A DNA stretch of 64,000 nt from Paenibacillus xylanilyticus (lineage in GTDB: Bacteria > Bacillota > Bacilli > Paenibacillales > Paenibacillaceae), in contig NZ_JABMCB010000202.1 of NCBI RefSeq assembly GCF_013359935.1, forward strand, positions 620,001 to 684,000, in the 5' to 3' direction. This document shows, piece by piece, positions 36,688-46,400 of this stretch; the first letter of the stretch is position 1, and each line of letters begins with the position of its first letter. The position numbers and the translations under genes were made by a program. The notes beneath the pieces are model-generated. The model was given only the letters and a program-made list of their open reading frames with translations, searched no databases and was not told the DNA's origin.

Positions 36688-37842
36688 ATGAATGAAATGT
36701 GCGGCAATGCTAAATCGACAGACACCAATCCAAATAAATACGGTTTCTATAGAGACATCTGGGAATGGATAGCCTCCGTTTCCCCCGGCGGCGATGAAAT
36801 GGTTTCCCCTTTTCATTTTGGCGGAGTCGCCAAATTCGAGGCTCCGAAAACCCCTGAAACGGAGATACATCGTTATTTGATGCCATACACCCTTCATCCC
36901 GAAGGCGGATATGTTGCCTGCATACCGAATGGGCGTGTTTGGGGATCAACAGGTTCTATCCTGACATCGGACGGAAAACTGATTTTCGAACTTTCCCCTG
37001 AGTATGATGGACAACAAAACAGAATGCTGACACTGGAAGAACACCCCGCTTTGCACCGAAGGAAGGCTCAAGAGCATCAGCATCTCGAGGGGACAGCAGC
37101 CGTTTTAACTTTTTGTGGAAGTCATAATTATTTTCATTGGTTATATGATGTGCTGCCGCGACTGGGTATGCTTCGGGTTTTAAATATTCCTTTTCAATCA
37201 CTGGTCATGAATCCGAATCCTCATGGATCTTTTGTGAAAGAAACGTTATGTATGTTTGGCGTATCCGAATCGTCCGTAATTCGTACTGAAGATGATCTGG
37301 AAATTCAGGCCGACCGGTTGGTCGTACCTTCCCTCATGATGAATTCCCATTATCCTCCTTGGGCCACAGCTATCCTTCGGACGTTTATGCTACCCGGATG
37401 CGATACAACGCTGCATTCTCCCGATCGCATTTTCATTTCTCGGAGCAAAGCCTCTGCCCGACGGATCACTAACGAGGACGAGGTAATCCGGCATTTGGAG
37501 CCGTATGGGTTCACTCCTGTATGTCTGGAGGATTTGACCGTTGCCCAGCAAGTTCAGCTCTTTTCTTCCTCAAAAGCAATTGTTTCACCACATGGAGCCG
37601 GGCTGGCCAATCTTGCTTTCTGCATGGAAGGAACCCTTGTCGTCGAAATTTTTCATACCCGGCATGTAGTGCCTACTTACTGGATGATCAGCAACCATAA
37701 CAAACTTGATTATTATATGATGTATGGGCAGGATGCCGGAACAACACAGGACCGCTTTCCGGGATTGGAGGACTTCTCCGTGGATCTGGATCGGCTGGAG
37801 CAAACTCTTCGTTTAGCAGGACTGAAAACACAGCATACATGA
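36688..37842 (+). CDS. GT61-family glycosyltransferase
   Basis: A 384-residue protein with the glycosyltransferase family 61 (DUF563) signature: FCGSHNYFHWLYDVLPRLGML in the middle, DRIFISRSKASARRITNEDEV, and SPHGAGLANLAFCMEGTLVVEIF near residue 300. It has no signal peptide or membrane segment, so it acts in the cytoplasm on a nucleotide sugar. GGAGGGCGAAGA precedes ATG. It follows the AraC gene by 123 bases on the same strand, but no other cell-surface polysaccharide gene is nearby, so the acceptor is unknown. Confidence 0.85.
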   Translation: MNEMCGNAKSTDTNPNKYGFYRDIWEWIASVSPGGDEMVSPFHFGGVAKFEAPKTPETEIHRYLMPYTLHPEGGYVACIPNGRVWGSTGSILTSDGKLIFELSPEYDGQQNRMLTLEEHPALHRRKAQEHQHLEGTAAVLTFCGSHNYFHWLYDVLPRLGMLRVLNIPFQSLVMNPNPHGSFVKETLCMFGVSESSVIRTEDDLEIQADRLVVPSLMMNSHYPPWATAILRTFMLPGCDTTLHSPDRIFISRSKASARRITNEDEVIRHLEPYGFTPVCLEDLTVAQQVQLFSSSKAIVSPHGAGLANLAFCMEGTLVVEIFHTRHVVPTYWMISNHNKLDYYMMYGQDAGTTQDRFPGLEDFSVDLDRLEQTLRLAGLKTQHT

Positions 37843-37869
37843 GCAGCCGTTCAGGCTATCTGGGCACAT

Positions 37870-37926
37870 AAAAAAGGAACATACCGGATCACGGGGAGCC
37901 TATGCTCGGGATCCAATATGCTCCTT
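37870..37926 (-). terminator. Intrinsic terminator of the serine hydrolase gene
   Basis: Read leftward, AAAGGAGCATATTGGATC pairs imperfectly with GATCCGGTATGTTCCTTT and is followed by a T tract (TTTTTT). It lies just after the stop of the leftward hydrolase and could also stop the rightward GT61 transcript. Confidence 0.75.
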
Positions 37927-37947
37927 TGAACTCATTGTTCAATTCAT

Positions 37948-39999
37948 TTACTTTAGATGAATTTTGAAGACATCTCCGGCTTCACCACCAAAAACGATAA
38001 AACCACCTTTTGGGAGCTGTGTCGATTGTTGATTGGTTGCTACGGAAAAGTGAACCACTTCACCTTTCTCGTTATATACGGCATAACCTCCGTTTTCCGG
38101 AGAATCCACCGTTAACGATTTGTTCGCCGAGCGGGAGTCGATGGCATACCAGCGGGCTTGCCCGTTGGATGGGATGGTAGTGACTCCTGTTTTCCCGGCA
38201 AAGATCGGTGAAATGGCATCCTCTGCGATGTATTCCTGACCATCCTGAATCAAAAACTCTGCGCCATTCTTCGAGTAGAGCTGCAGATCGAATGCATCTC
38301 TTCCATTCATAACAGGAATCTCGGCGACATTCTCTGCGTGGTCTGGATCAACAACTCGGGTACCATTCGCATAACCGTTCTCCGCATCTACGGATAGATT
38401 TTTGATCAGCATTGAAGGAAGCAGATAGAAGATCGATGTTATCTTTTCATCCAATGCGTAATACTTCGAGCCATTGCGAGCTGCCCACTTCTCTTTCGTT
38501 GCTGTATCGAGCGTGTTATGCTCCAGTTTTTGGAAATCATAGGTGTTCATCACCGTTTGGCCTAAACCGGGTAACGTGATGTTTGCCAGAACTTTAACAT
38601 ACACCTTGTCATTACGTTCTTTCTCGAAACTGACCTTCACACTTCCATCGGGACTCGTAAATTGTCCTTCACCTGTGTACACATAGGTCTGCTCCGGGAT
38701 AAGTCCTCCCTGCAAAGCAGGCAGCTTGATCTCACTGTTTTTAATGTCTATATCCAGCGTTGTACCTACCGTACCATAAAGACCGGAATAGGCAGTCAAC
38801 TCCGTCGGCATCTTCACTTTGTCGGGTGTTGAGAATTTCTGATCAGGTTGAATCTCTTCAATAATGCCTTGATCCTCAAGAACCTCCAGCAGAACTTTAC
38901 TGGCAAACATCTGGTTATAGATGGATGACCCGCCAGAAGAAAGAACCGCCATCGAAATATCATGTTCAGGTATGGTGATTAACGATGCATGATACAACAT
39001 GGTGTCTCCACCCTTGGTAAGTGCAGTAATGCCGTAATCGCTGAACGGTGCCAGCGCAACGGCATCCCATCCGAGACCGTAGTTAAAGGTATTTCTCTCT
39101 TCGGATACCCATATTCCTTGACGATATTCATGATTTTGCATGGACTTTGCCGAGGATTCGGACAGAATGTCGGGTCTGTTCCCTATCAACACCTCAGCAA
39201 ATCGGCTCAATTCCTCTGCAGTCGAGTAGATTCCACCTGTACCGAGGATATTGGCATTTTCGACAGGCAGTTTCGTTTCCATCGTAGGCCAGTATGTTTC
39301 AGACAATTGTTCTCTATCAAAAGAATCCAGTGGTGTTTTGGTTGCTTCCAAGTGTAACGGATTGCTGATGAACTTGGCGATATATTCGCTGTAGCTTAAT
39401 CCGCTCACCCGTTCAACCAATATCTCAAGTAGTTGGAAACCATCATTGCAATAGACGGAATAGGCTCCCGGTTTTGACTTAAGCTTTTCAGACTTCAGTT
39501 TGAGTAATAATTCATCATGATTGCGAGTGTCATTATCGTCAAACAACATGCTGTTTCCATAATGTGTGCCATAGAGACCGGAAGAATGGTTCATCAGCAT
39601 GCGCGGGGTGATTTGAGTGTACCGGTCATCCGCCATCTCAAAGTCTTTAATATACGAAGTGAGGGGCTGATCCAGGTCCACTTTACCGGAATCGACCAGC
39701 ATCATGGTAGCTGCTGTTACAACCATCTTGCTTACAGAACCTATACCAAACATGCTATCCTTGTCGACTGGTTTCTGGGATGCCTTGTCGTGGAATCCTA
39801 CACCGTCCGACAAAATGATTTCCCCTTCGTCCATGATGGCATATTGCAGACCTGTAACCCCATAATTTTGCACCATCTGTGCCGCAAGTCGCTCCGCCTG
39901 ATTCTCGATCGCTCCCATCCTGTTTGCCTCTGCCCTGACATCGGTCATCGGAATGACCACGAGCACTGCCGCACATAACATGCTGATCAGTTTCTTCAT
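37948..39999 (-). CDS. Secreted serine hydrolase (class C beta-lactamase/DD-peptidase fold)
   Basis: A 683-residue protein with a Sec signal peptide (to about RAEA, residue 25). A beta-lactamase-fold domain to about residue 400 has the SxxK motif in GIGSVSKMVV (about 86), a YxN-type motif in YCNDGFQ (about 194) and KGGDTM at the position of the KTG box. About 270 residues of beta-rich sequence follow, ending FGGEAGDVFKIHLK. Such proteins are esterases, peptidases or carboxypeptidases; the real substrate is unknown. It lies 116 bases downstream of an Agr-like two-component pair, which may control it. GGGAGG precedes the ATG. Confidence 0.88.
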   Translation of the reverse strand: MKKLISMLCAAVLVVIPMTDVRAEANRMGAIENQAERLAAQMVQNYGVTGLQYAIMDEGEIILSDGVGFHDKASQKPVDKDSMFGIGSVSKMVVTAATMMLVDSGKVDLDQPLTSYIKDFEMADDRYTQITPRMLMNHSSGLYGTHYGNSMLFDDNDTRNHDELLLKLKSEKLKSKPGAYSVYCNDGFQLLEILVERVSGLSYSEYIAKFISNPLHLEATKTPLDSFDREQLSETYWPTMETKLPVENANILGTGGIYSTAEELSRFAEVLIGNRPDILSESSAKSMQNHEYRQGIWVSEERNTFNYGLGWDAVALAPFSDYGITALTKGGDTMLYHASLITIPEHDISMAVLSSGGSSIYNQMFASKVLLEVLEDQGIIEEIQPDQKFSTPDKVKMPTELTAYSGLYGTVGTTLDIDIKNSEIKLPALQGGLIPEQTYVYTGEGQFTSPDGSVKVSFEKERNDKVYVKVLANITLPGLGQTVMNTYDFQKLEHNTLDTATKEKWAARNGSKYYALDEKITSIFYLLPSMLIKNLSVDAENGYANGTRVVDPDHAENVAEIPVMNGRDAFDLQLYSKNGAEFLIQDGQEYIAEDAISPIFAGKTGVTTIPSNGQARWYAIDSRSANKSLTVDSPENGGYAVYNEKGEVVHFSVATNQQSTQLPKGGFIVFGGEAGDVFKIHLK

Positions 40000-40083
40000 T
40001 GAATACTTCCTCCCTTATGATGCTGTTTGTATGATTGCTTTCATCATATCCGGGAAGAGGCATATCGAACGAGAATGGACCCT

Positions 40084-40119
40084 GAATGGAAAAAAACAAT
40101 CCCCGAACGGTATGTTCAG
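40084..40119 (-). terminator. Probable terminator of the GHKL kinase gene
   Basis: Read leftward, CTGAAC pairs with GTTCGG around ATACC and is followed by a seven-T tract a few bases on. The stem overlaps the kinase stop codon. It is weak, so some read-through into the serine hydrolase gene is possible. Confidence 0.45.
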
Positions 40120-41414
40120 AGATGGTTTGGATCAAACGGGAGCACGACCATGTTATTGAAGGTACGATGATGATTCTCGATGCTCATATGTCCACCATAT
40201 TTCTCGCACATTCTCGCTATATTGGTTAGGCCTATTCCATGATACTCCGGATTGGGCTTTTCACTCTTCAAGTGAGTCAATTTTTGCTCCACATGATTCA
40301 TAATCTGGATAGCGAGTGCAGACGCTGTGGAGTGAATCGAAACCAGGATATATCTGTCTTCCGCATGTCTGACCTGCTTGGAAGCCTCGATGGCGTTATC
40401 CAGCATGTTGCCGAGCACTACGCACAGATCATATCGATCAATGTGAATATGTTGAGAGTGAAGTCCAATTCGGGTGTCGATTTTGATTCCATTTGCCTGC
40501 CCCAGGGCGATGGTATTTGTTACAAGAGCATCAATCACGAGATTGCCGGAGTTCACCCGCTGGTACGATCCTTCAATCTTATTCAACGTGAGTTTAATAT
40601 GATCCCCCGCCGCTTCAAGCTTGTTTTGCTTGATACATTCTTCAATGTACAGAAACTGCTGATTGATATCATGAATGATGCTTTTCACATTTTTGAAACT
40701 GTGCACCGTCTTCTCGTAGTTGGCATCCTGATAATCCATCTGACGCTGCAGCTGGGCATTTTCATGAGCGAGCTGAACCTTTTCGACCATACTATCGAAT
40801 ACATAAACAATGAACACATTGAGAAAAAGGGAGCCTAGCACGGAAACGACATAAAATATGTTTTTTTCACTGTACACCGAAGCCACATTGATCTGGTAGA
40901 TCGTAATGGTAGGTACAATCAGAAACAAGAAATAATAGCGATAATGTACTGTGAAACTCCTCCGTTTGGCAATAAGGCGGACAATCTGAATGACAATGAA
41001 CATCATGCTGCAGCCGAGCAGCATCACCTTGGAGAACACCCATTGATGTTCCTCGTTAAAATGATCCAATGAACTATAATCTGTAGAATCCAGTACCCCT
41101 ATGATATATACCGCAATGAAATTCACCGTTGTGATCAGAACCGCATACAGGACCGTGAAGACAAGTTTGATTTTGAACTCCACTTCATAGGATTGCGCCA
41201 GACTGAAGATGAATAACAAAGCAACGACAGAAGAAACGATTGGAGGTAATGATGATGCCAAGTAGAAATAACCCAATACGATAAACAGGACAAAATAGAT
41301 TGCTCGATGCCGTTTTCGCCTGAACTTGCCAAGTACAGAATCAAAATAAAAATTCACTTGGAACGCCATAAGCAAGGTAACCACGATGACGGACCAGATC
41401 ACATATGTATCCAT
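40116..41414 (-). CDS. GHKL (AgrC-like) sensor histidine kinase
   Basis: A 432-residue kinase with about six membrane helices in the first 215 residues (for example AIYFVLFIVLGYFYL and LVFTVLYAVLITTVNFIAVYIIG). A coiled-coil segment and the H-box SIIHDINQQFLYI (His near 248) follow. The GHKL ATPase domain has N-box GNMLDNAIEA (about 340) and G-box YHGIGLTNI (about 395). It starts one base after the stop of the LytTR regulator gene. AgrC-type kinases usually sense peptides, but no AgrB or AgrD gene is nearby. Confidence 0.92.
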   Translation of the reverse strand: MDTYVIWSVIVVTLLMAFQVNFYFDSVLGKFRRKRHRAIYFVLFIVLGYFYLASSLPPIVSSVVALLFIFSLAQSYEVEFKIKLVFTVLYAVLITTVNFIAVYIIGVLDSTDYSSLDHFNEEHQWVFSKVMLLGCSMMFIVIQIVRLIAKRRSFTVHYRYYFLFLIVPTITIYQINVASVYSEKNIFYVVSVLGSLFLNVFIVYVFDSMVEKVQLAHENAQLQRQMDYQDANYEKTVHSFKNVKSIIHDINQQFLYIEECIKQNKLEAAGDHIKLTLNKIEGSYQRVNSGNLVIDALVTNTIALGQANGIKIDTRIGLHSQHIHIDRYDLCVVLGNMLDNAIEASKQVRHAEDRYILVSIHSTASALAIQIMNHVEQKLTHLKSEKPNPEYHGIGLTNIARMCEKYGGHMSIENHHRTFNNMVVLPFDPNHL

Positions 41415-41415
41415 A

Positions 41416-42156
41416 TCATTGAATCCTCATAATCATAAATTTGGTGTAAGCATCCTTGACTTCCTTGACTTTTGAACGACCAATAGGCAATTCGGTACCA
41501 TTTAACATGACCACTTGAGCGCCGGAAAACTTTTGGACATGCAGCAGGTTGATGATAATCGAGCGATGAATTTGCAAAAAACCATGGTCTTTCAAGGCGG
41601 CAGCATAACTGGATAAAATGCCTTTGCTCTCATGTGTGTTTTCTTTTGTAACAAAATTCAGTTTGTTTTTGATCGTTAAACTCTTAACGACCTCAATCCA
41701 GAAAATATCATCGTATTTCAACAGAATTTCTTCATAGTCTGACTTGATCAGCACATACTTTTTGTCCATCGCTTTAAAGTACTGGCACAGTTTAATCATC
41801 TTCTCCTCGAAAATATGGGGCTGGATCGGTTTGATCAAATATTGAAAGGTGACCACATCAAAGCTCTCCACCATATACTCCGGGTAACTGGTTAGAAACA
41901 TGATCTGCACATCCAAATGCTTCATATTTCTGATTTGTTTGGCCGTCTGGATCCCGTTCATTCCACTCATCTCCACATCCATGATCAGAACATGGAACGT
42001 ATCCCCAACGTTATTATAATGAGAAACCAGCTGTTCGCCTGAAGCAAATAAGGTAATTTGGAAATCAATATTTGTTTTTAGTGACAAGGAGATCAGCATT
42101 GTTTTTACCTGTTCTCTTTGTTTCTCCTCGTCATCACAGATTGCTACATTGAACAT
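41416..42156 (-). CDS. LytTR-family response regulator (AgrA/LytR type)
   Basis: A 246-residue regulator. The receiver has CDDEE near residue 8, phospho-acceptor Asp in LIMDVEMSGMNGI (about 60) and Lys in YLIKPI (about 108). The C-terminal LytTR DNA-binding domain (YVLIKSDYEEILLKYDDIFWIE to FLQIHRSIIINLLHVQKF) follows. AAAGGCGG lies upstream of ATG. It forms an operon with the GHKL kinase. Likely target promoters are those of the serine hydrolase or of its own operon. Confidence 0.93.
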   Translation of the reverse strand: MFNVAICDDEEKQREQVKTMLISLSLKTNIDFQITLFASGEQLVSHYNNVGDTFHVLIMDVEMSGMNGIQTAKQIRNMKHLDVQIMFLTSYPEYMVESFDVVTFQYLIKPIQPHIFEEKMIKLCQYFKAMDKKYVLIKSDYEEILLKYDDIFWIEVVKSLTIKNKLNFVTKENTHESKGILSSYAAALKDHGFLQIHRSIIINLLHVQKFSGAQVVMLNGTELPIGRSKVKEVKDAYTKFMIMRIQ

Positions 42157-42318
42157 GAGGGAACATCCGCCTTTCCATTGACATCGACTCTGAATTTCAC
42201 TCTCGAATATACTATTTTATCACAGGTTTCGGAGCTGAATTTGGGTGAAATGCACTATTCAGGCCCTGAAGTGCACTTGGCGGATGGAATCGGTAAAATG
42301 CTGGGAAGCTGGTCTTAC

Positions 42319-42349
42319 TTGAGAACGTTTACTTGTGGTAGTATAGAAT
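42319..42349 (+). promoter_or_regulatory. Candidate promoter for the small PH-like gene
   Basis: TTGAGA (42319-42324), a 17-base spacer and TATAGAAT form a fair sigma-A promoter 167 bases before the gene. The spacer overlaps TGAGAACGTTTACT, a 12-of-14 match to the cre consensus. The rest of 42157-42515 shows nothing else. Confidence 0.4.
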
Positions 42350-42515
42350 AGATTTGCTCTTATCACAAAAATTGGAATTTGTAGTGGTTTGAATTCATAC
42401 AGCAATACCAATACTAATGTCCTTTAAGAATTCGCTATGGGTTTCTCATTCTTTCTGTACATATGGTTTAACAAGTTATTGCATGAATAACGTCCAAATA
42501 GAAAGGTAACTGGCG

Positions 42516-42884
42516 ATGATATTCATTAACAAAAAAACAATCGATAAGCTGACTGAATCCCATAGGGAATCTAACATGCATATCTGCTACTCAACTCCCC
42601 AAAGTTTCTCGGCTCGTACAAGTCGGGCCATATTACTCGTAAATGAGGATCGGATGATTATCCTTTTTCTCAATCTGTTTTCTTCCAAAGTCGTACACAA
42701 AGTTGAATTTGAAGTATCTGATTTAGAAGAACAAAAGTATCGTTCTGGAACTCTGCTTTCCGCCATATGGTCATTCAAAGTCAACGGCCAATATTGGAAT
42801 TTCAGAATAATCAAAAAAATAGTTACTCTTGGCTCGATGCAAAGTGATTTTCTGCACTTCTTACATCAGAATATTATTAAATAA
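42516..42884 (+). CDS. Small protein of unknown function, possibly PH-like
   Basis: A 122-residue protein with no signal peptide or membrane helix. From residue 30 the pattern of short beta strands (RAILLVNEDRMIILFLN, KVVHKVEFEVSDLEEQKY, AIWSFKVNGQYWNFRI) followed by a C-terminal helix (MQSDFLHFLHQNI) suggests a bacterial pleckstrin-homology-like domain. AGAAAGGT lies eight bases before ATG. It stands alone, divergent from the LytTR operon. The gene call is supported by its binding site, promoter and terminator, but the function is unknown. Confidence 0.6.
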   Translation: MIFINKKTIDKLTESHRESNMHICYSTPQSFSARTSRAILLVNEDRMIILFLNLFSSKVVHKVEFEVSDLEEQKYRSGTLLSAIWSFKVNGQYWNFRIIKKIVTLGSMQSDFLHFLHQNIIK

Positions 42885-42924
42885 TGCCATGACCCCCTCG
42901 GCAATACCTCGTTTAGGCAAACAT

Positions 42925-42968
42925 AAAAAAGCGAACAAATGCACCTGCGTGCCCTGTTCGCTCTTCTT
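42925..42968. terminator. Bidirectional intrinsic terminator
   Basis: AGCGAACA pairs with TGTTCGCT around an inner GCAC/GTGC stem. Six A precede it, giving TTTTTT on the reverse strand. It can end both the small PH-like gene and the decayed sigma gene. Confidence 0.8.
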
Positions 42969-42969
42969 G

Positions 42970-43280
42970 ATGCATTCGTAGTGCGTTCCGCGCCTTACTC
43001 GCCCAGGCTGTTCCAGAACGTTTGAAACGCTCCATCCTCAACCTCGAGAATACAGATGAACCACCGATCTATACTTAACGGGCAGTGACAGCACGAGTTC
43101 GATCAATGCGTGATCTTCAGGGTTGTCCGTTGTAAGGGGATCGACTCCTTCCAGCTTGACCTCCCGTTTACGCCATCCTCTGCCTAATAAGGATTCGTAA
43201 TGATTGGTGATGACCCGAATCAACCATGCCTTCTGATTTGGTCACATTTTGTTGAATAATTTTAATGTCCAGGCAACGAC
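42970..43280 (-). pseudogene. Decayed ECF-type RNA polymerase sigma factor
   Basis: Several frames together recall a sigma-70/ECF protein. One has QKAWLIRVITNHYESLLGR (region 2 end), a long charged linker, then LIELVLSLPVKYRSVVHLY (start of region 4) before a stop. Another frame then gives GTAWASKARNALRMHQEER, which resembles the end of region 4 (GTVKSRLxRARxxLRxxLEE). Upstream the frame is broken by TGA before PNQKAW. At least two frameshifts and a stop are needed, so the gene is inactive. Confidence 0.6.
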
Positions 43281-43343
43281 GTAATCGGTAACCGGAGCAA
43301 ATTCTCACCCTCGGATCGGAACAAGAAATGGGTTCATGGAAAC

Positions 43344-43366
43344 AAAAAAAGCCGCTAATAGCGACT
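43344..43366 (-). terminator. Intrinsic terminator of the secreted GH32 gene
   Basis: Read leftward, AAAGTCGCT pairs with AGCGGCTTT and is followed by a T tract. It lies about 60 bases after the stop of the giant GH32 gene. Confidence 0.85.
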
Positions 43367-43427
43367 TTCAATGGGAATGTATCCTTGTTACCTTATCGTA
43401 TTTTCACTCAATTTGATTGGGGATCCC

Positions 43428-46400
43428 CTACCTAAAAAACCATTTTTGATTCTCATTTTCTTTGCGAAGCTCATTCAACACGAGTTCTGACCCATCCGCG
43501 GATATGCCGAGTGCGTTTCCGTTATGCATATTTGTAATGTGTATGCTTCCATCATCATTTTCAGAAATTAGCCAGCGTTGATTAGCATACCCAAGATACG
43601 AGTAGAGCTGGACGCGATTCTGTCCTACATCCCAATCCAACGCCATTCCGCTCAAGGTTCGAATGGAGTAGGAGCCGGAATCATCTCCAGTAGGAACAAG
43701 TACCCATTTTAAACCTTCACTTGCATTCTCTGCCCCGTCGTCAACCTTTATAACTTCGCCTGCTTCAGATTGAACAGCTTGCATGACTACGGGATGCCCT
43801 GCGTTCCGAATCATCACCGTCTCCAATTCCGCTTTTTTCGCATTGTTCACGTTTACATTCTGAAAGGAAGCACTTCCTCCAAAAACATGAACACCGAAAT
43901 GTCCTTCAGCAAACGTTCCATCCTTAAGATCCATTATCCGCTTGCCATCCAAAACAACCTGGATCCGAGGACCATCCGCCTGAATCTGGATGTGATACGT
44001 TTGATGCTTACCACTGAATCTCGGAATCTGGGCAAGGACCTGCCTAGTTTCAAATTTCCCGTTCACTTTATAAAAAAGTCGGATGGATTTCAGATTAGGG
44101 TCAATGTTCAAGTAGTAACCGCTTCGTCCATCCTCGCTCGCACGGAATACAATGGACCCCGCTCCACTCTGCGCACCTAGCGTTAGATCAGCTTCATATT
44201 GAAAATCGCCCGCCGTTTCCTGTGCGATATACTGTGAATCTCCACTAGAGCTCCCCTGTATGCCTTGTTCGGTAACAAACCATTGGGCAGTTGATTTATC
44301 CGATTTCCAGCCAGACAAGTTGGTTTGGAATATGCCGCTGGATACCGTAATCGGTATTTTGGCAGAAGCTTTGCCGTTTGCCGTTGATACCGTTACGATA
44401 GCTTCCCCTCCACCCACGGCTCGAACGGTCGCTTTCGTTTTATCAGAATGAACGATTTGCGCCACTTTGGGATTGCTTACTTTCCACTTCAACGGTTGAG
44501 CACCTTTTCCACGTCCGCCCTCAACCGCCGCGTACAAGGTTTGAGTCTGCCCTATATTTGCCGTTCTTCTGTGGGTATCTGCAATGACCTGTGTCTGAGG
44601 AGATGTGTCCTCTCTCCAGATGTTATCCAAGGTGTGCACCTTCAAAGAGTTCACCTTCATTTCTCCACCGAGGCTATAGAATGCCATCGCCCTTCCCGCC
44701 GGGTCTGGAAAAATGACATCCGAGAAAACAACCTTACCATCATTGCCGAAGACCTCAACAGAGGATTCATCGACAAATATGCGCAGCTTCACCTTCTGAT
44801 TTTCGGGTTGTAACGGTGCCTCATGGACCTTGGTGAATAAGTCGGAGAAGCTCACATCACCTGAGGTAGAGCGATCCACGAACATATTCTGCGAATCCAC
44901 TCTGTATCCTACTGTGGTTTGCTGCCCCTCCCTTTGACGCAGTTGAAAACCAAACTCGGTTACGGAACTATTAGCCGGGATTTCCACTTCAGCTTCAATC
45001 TCATATGCTCCCGCCGTGAGGCCATCAAGCGGATTTTTTGTTTTGGGTCCAACCATCAATTGTTGTGCACTATATAGATTATGCCGCAGCGTCTGGAGTT
45101 CAGTGATTGGTGTTTGTACCAACCGCACTCCTTCATCCGCGGTTCGAAGAGATACTTCTCTAGGAATGGTCAGTTGCCCTTTCCAAGATGAGGTTGGGAA
45201 TTCAAACGGATAATCCCAATTCGTCATCCATGCAAGCATGACTTTCCGCTGATCAGGCATATTTGCGAAGGACATCGATGCGTAGAATTCCTTGCCAAAG
45301 TCCGTTCTCAACACCTGCCCAACCGGATGATCGTTCAGGAATTTCCCTTCTGCTGTCAGCTCGCCTACAAAGTATTCTGCATCTGATCCTTGGGTTTTCG
45401 GATTGGCTCCTGTACTAATCATAAGTACCCACTTCCGCTGATCCGTTCCATCTATAGGCAGCTGCATCAGATCGGGACACTCCCACACACCACCACGTAC
45501 GTAATCTCCATATCCGAAATTATCGGTTAACGTCCAATCAAGCAGATTCGTTGAAGTGAAGAACCGGATGTGATCCCCTCCGGACACGACCATTATCCAT
45601 CGGTTGTGTTCTTCATCCCGGACGACCTTCGGATCACGGAAATCCCAGCTTCCCGGATCATCACCATTCTTGCCAGGGTTTTCAATAACAATCGGTCGAT
45701 CTTCAGCGTAATGCCAGTTCCGGCCTTGATCTGTACTGTAGGCAAGACCGATGCGCTGATTGCCGCCAGGCTTATCCGGGTGATAGGAAGTGTAGTACGC
45801 AATCAGACCTTTTCCGCCTGAATCCGTGAATAAACCGGATGTATTGTTTAGATCAGCAATTGCTGATCCCGACCATACATGACCCTGATCATTCCATGGC
45901 AAGGCGATGGGTAAGCGTTTCCAATGTATAAGATCAGAACTGACTGCATGAGCCCAGGTTCCTCCATCCTGATGAAACAAATGATATTCTCCTTCATAAT
46001 AGACCAGCCCGTTCGGATCGCTTGCCGATCCCCGAATCGGAGAATAATGGTACTGGGGACGATAGTCTTCTTTGTAGTATACTGACTCTTCCGTTACATA
46101 GATATCCTGAAAATAAGCCACACCTTGTTGAACCACAAGGCCGACATTTCCATTCGCATAACTTGTGTCTGTGACCTCAACAGCCGGAGGGGTGTAACCA
46201 TCCACATAGACCTGAAGCAGGCTGCCCGAGGTTATAACTTCGATGTGATGCCTCGCTCCCGGTAGACTTGGATACATGCGATTCGAGCTGGCGAGCACGG
46301 TCCCGTCTGCCTTTCGAAGCTGAACTCCTACTTCTGCTCCTTCCCTGATCAGGACTGCTTCATATCCCCTCGTTCCGTCTGTACTCGCCCTGAATAACAG

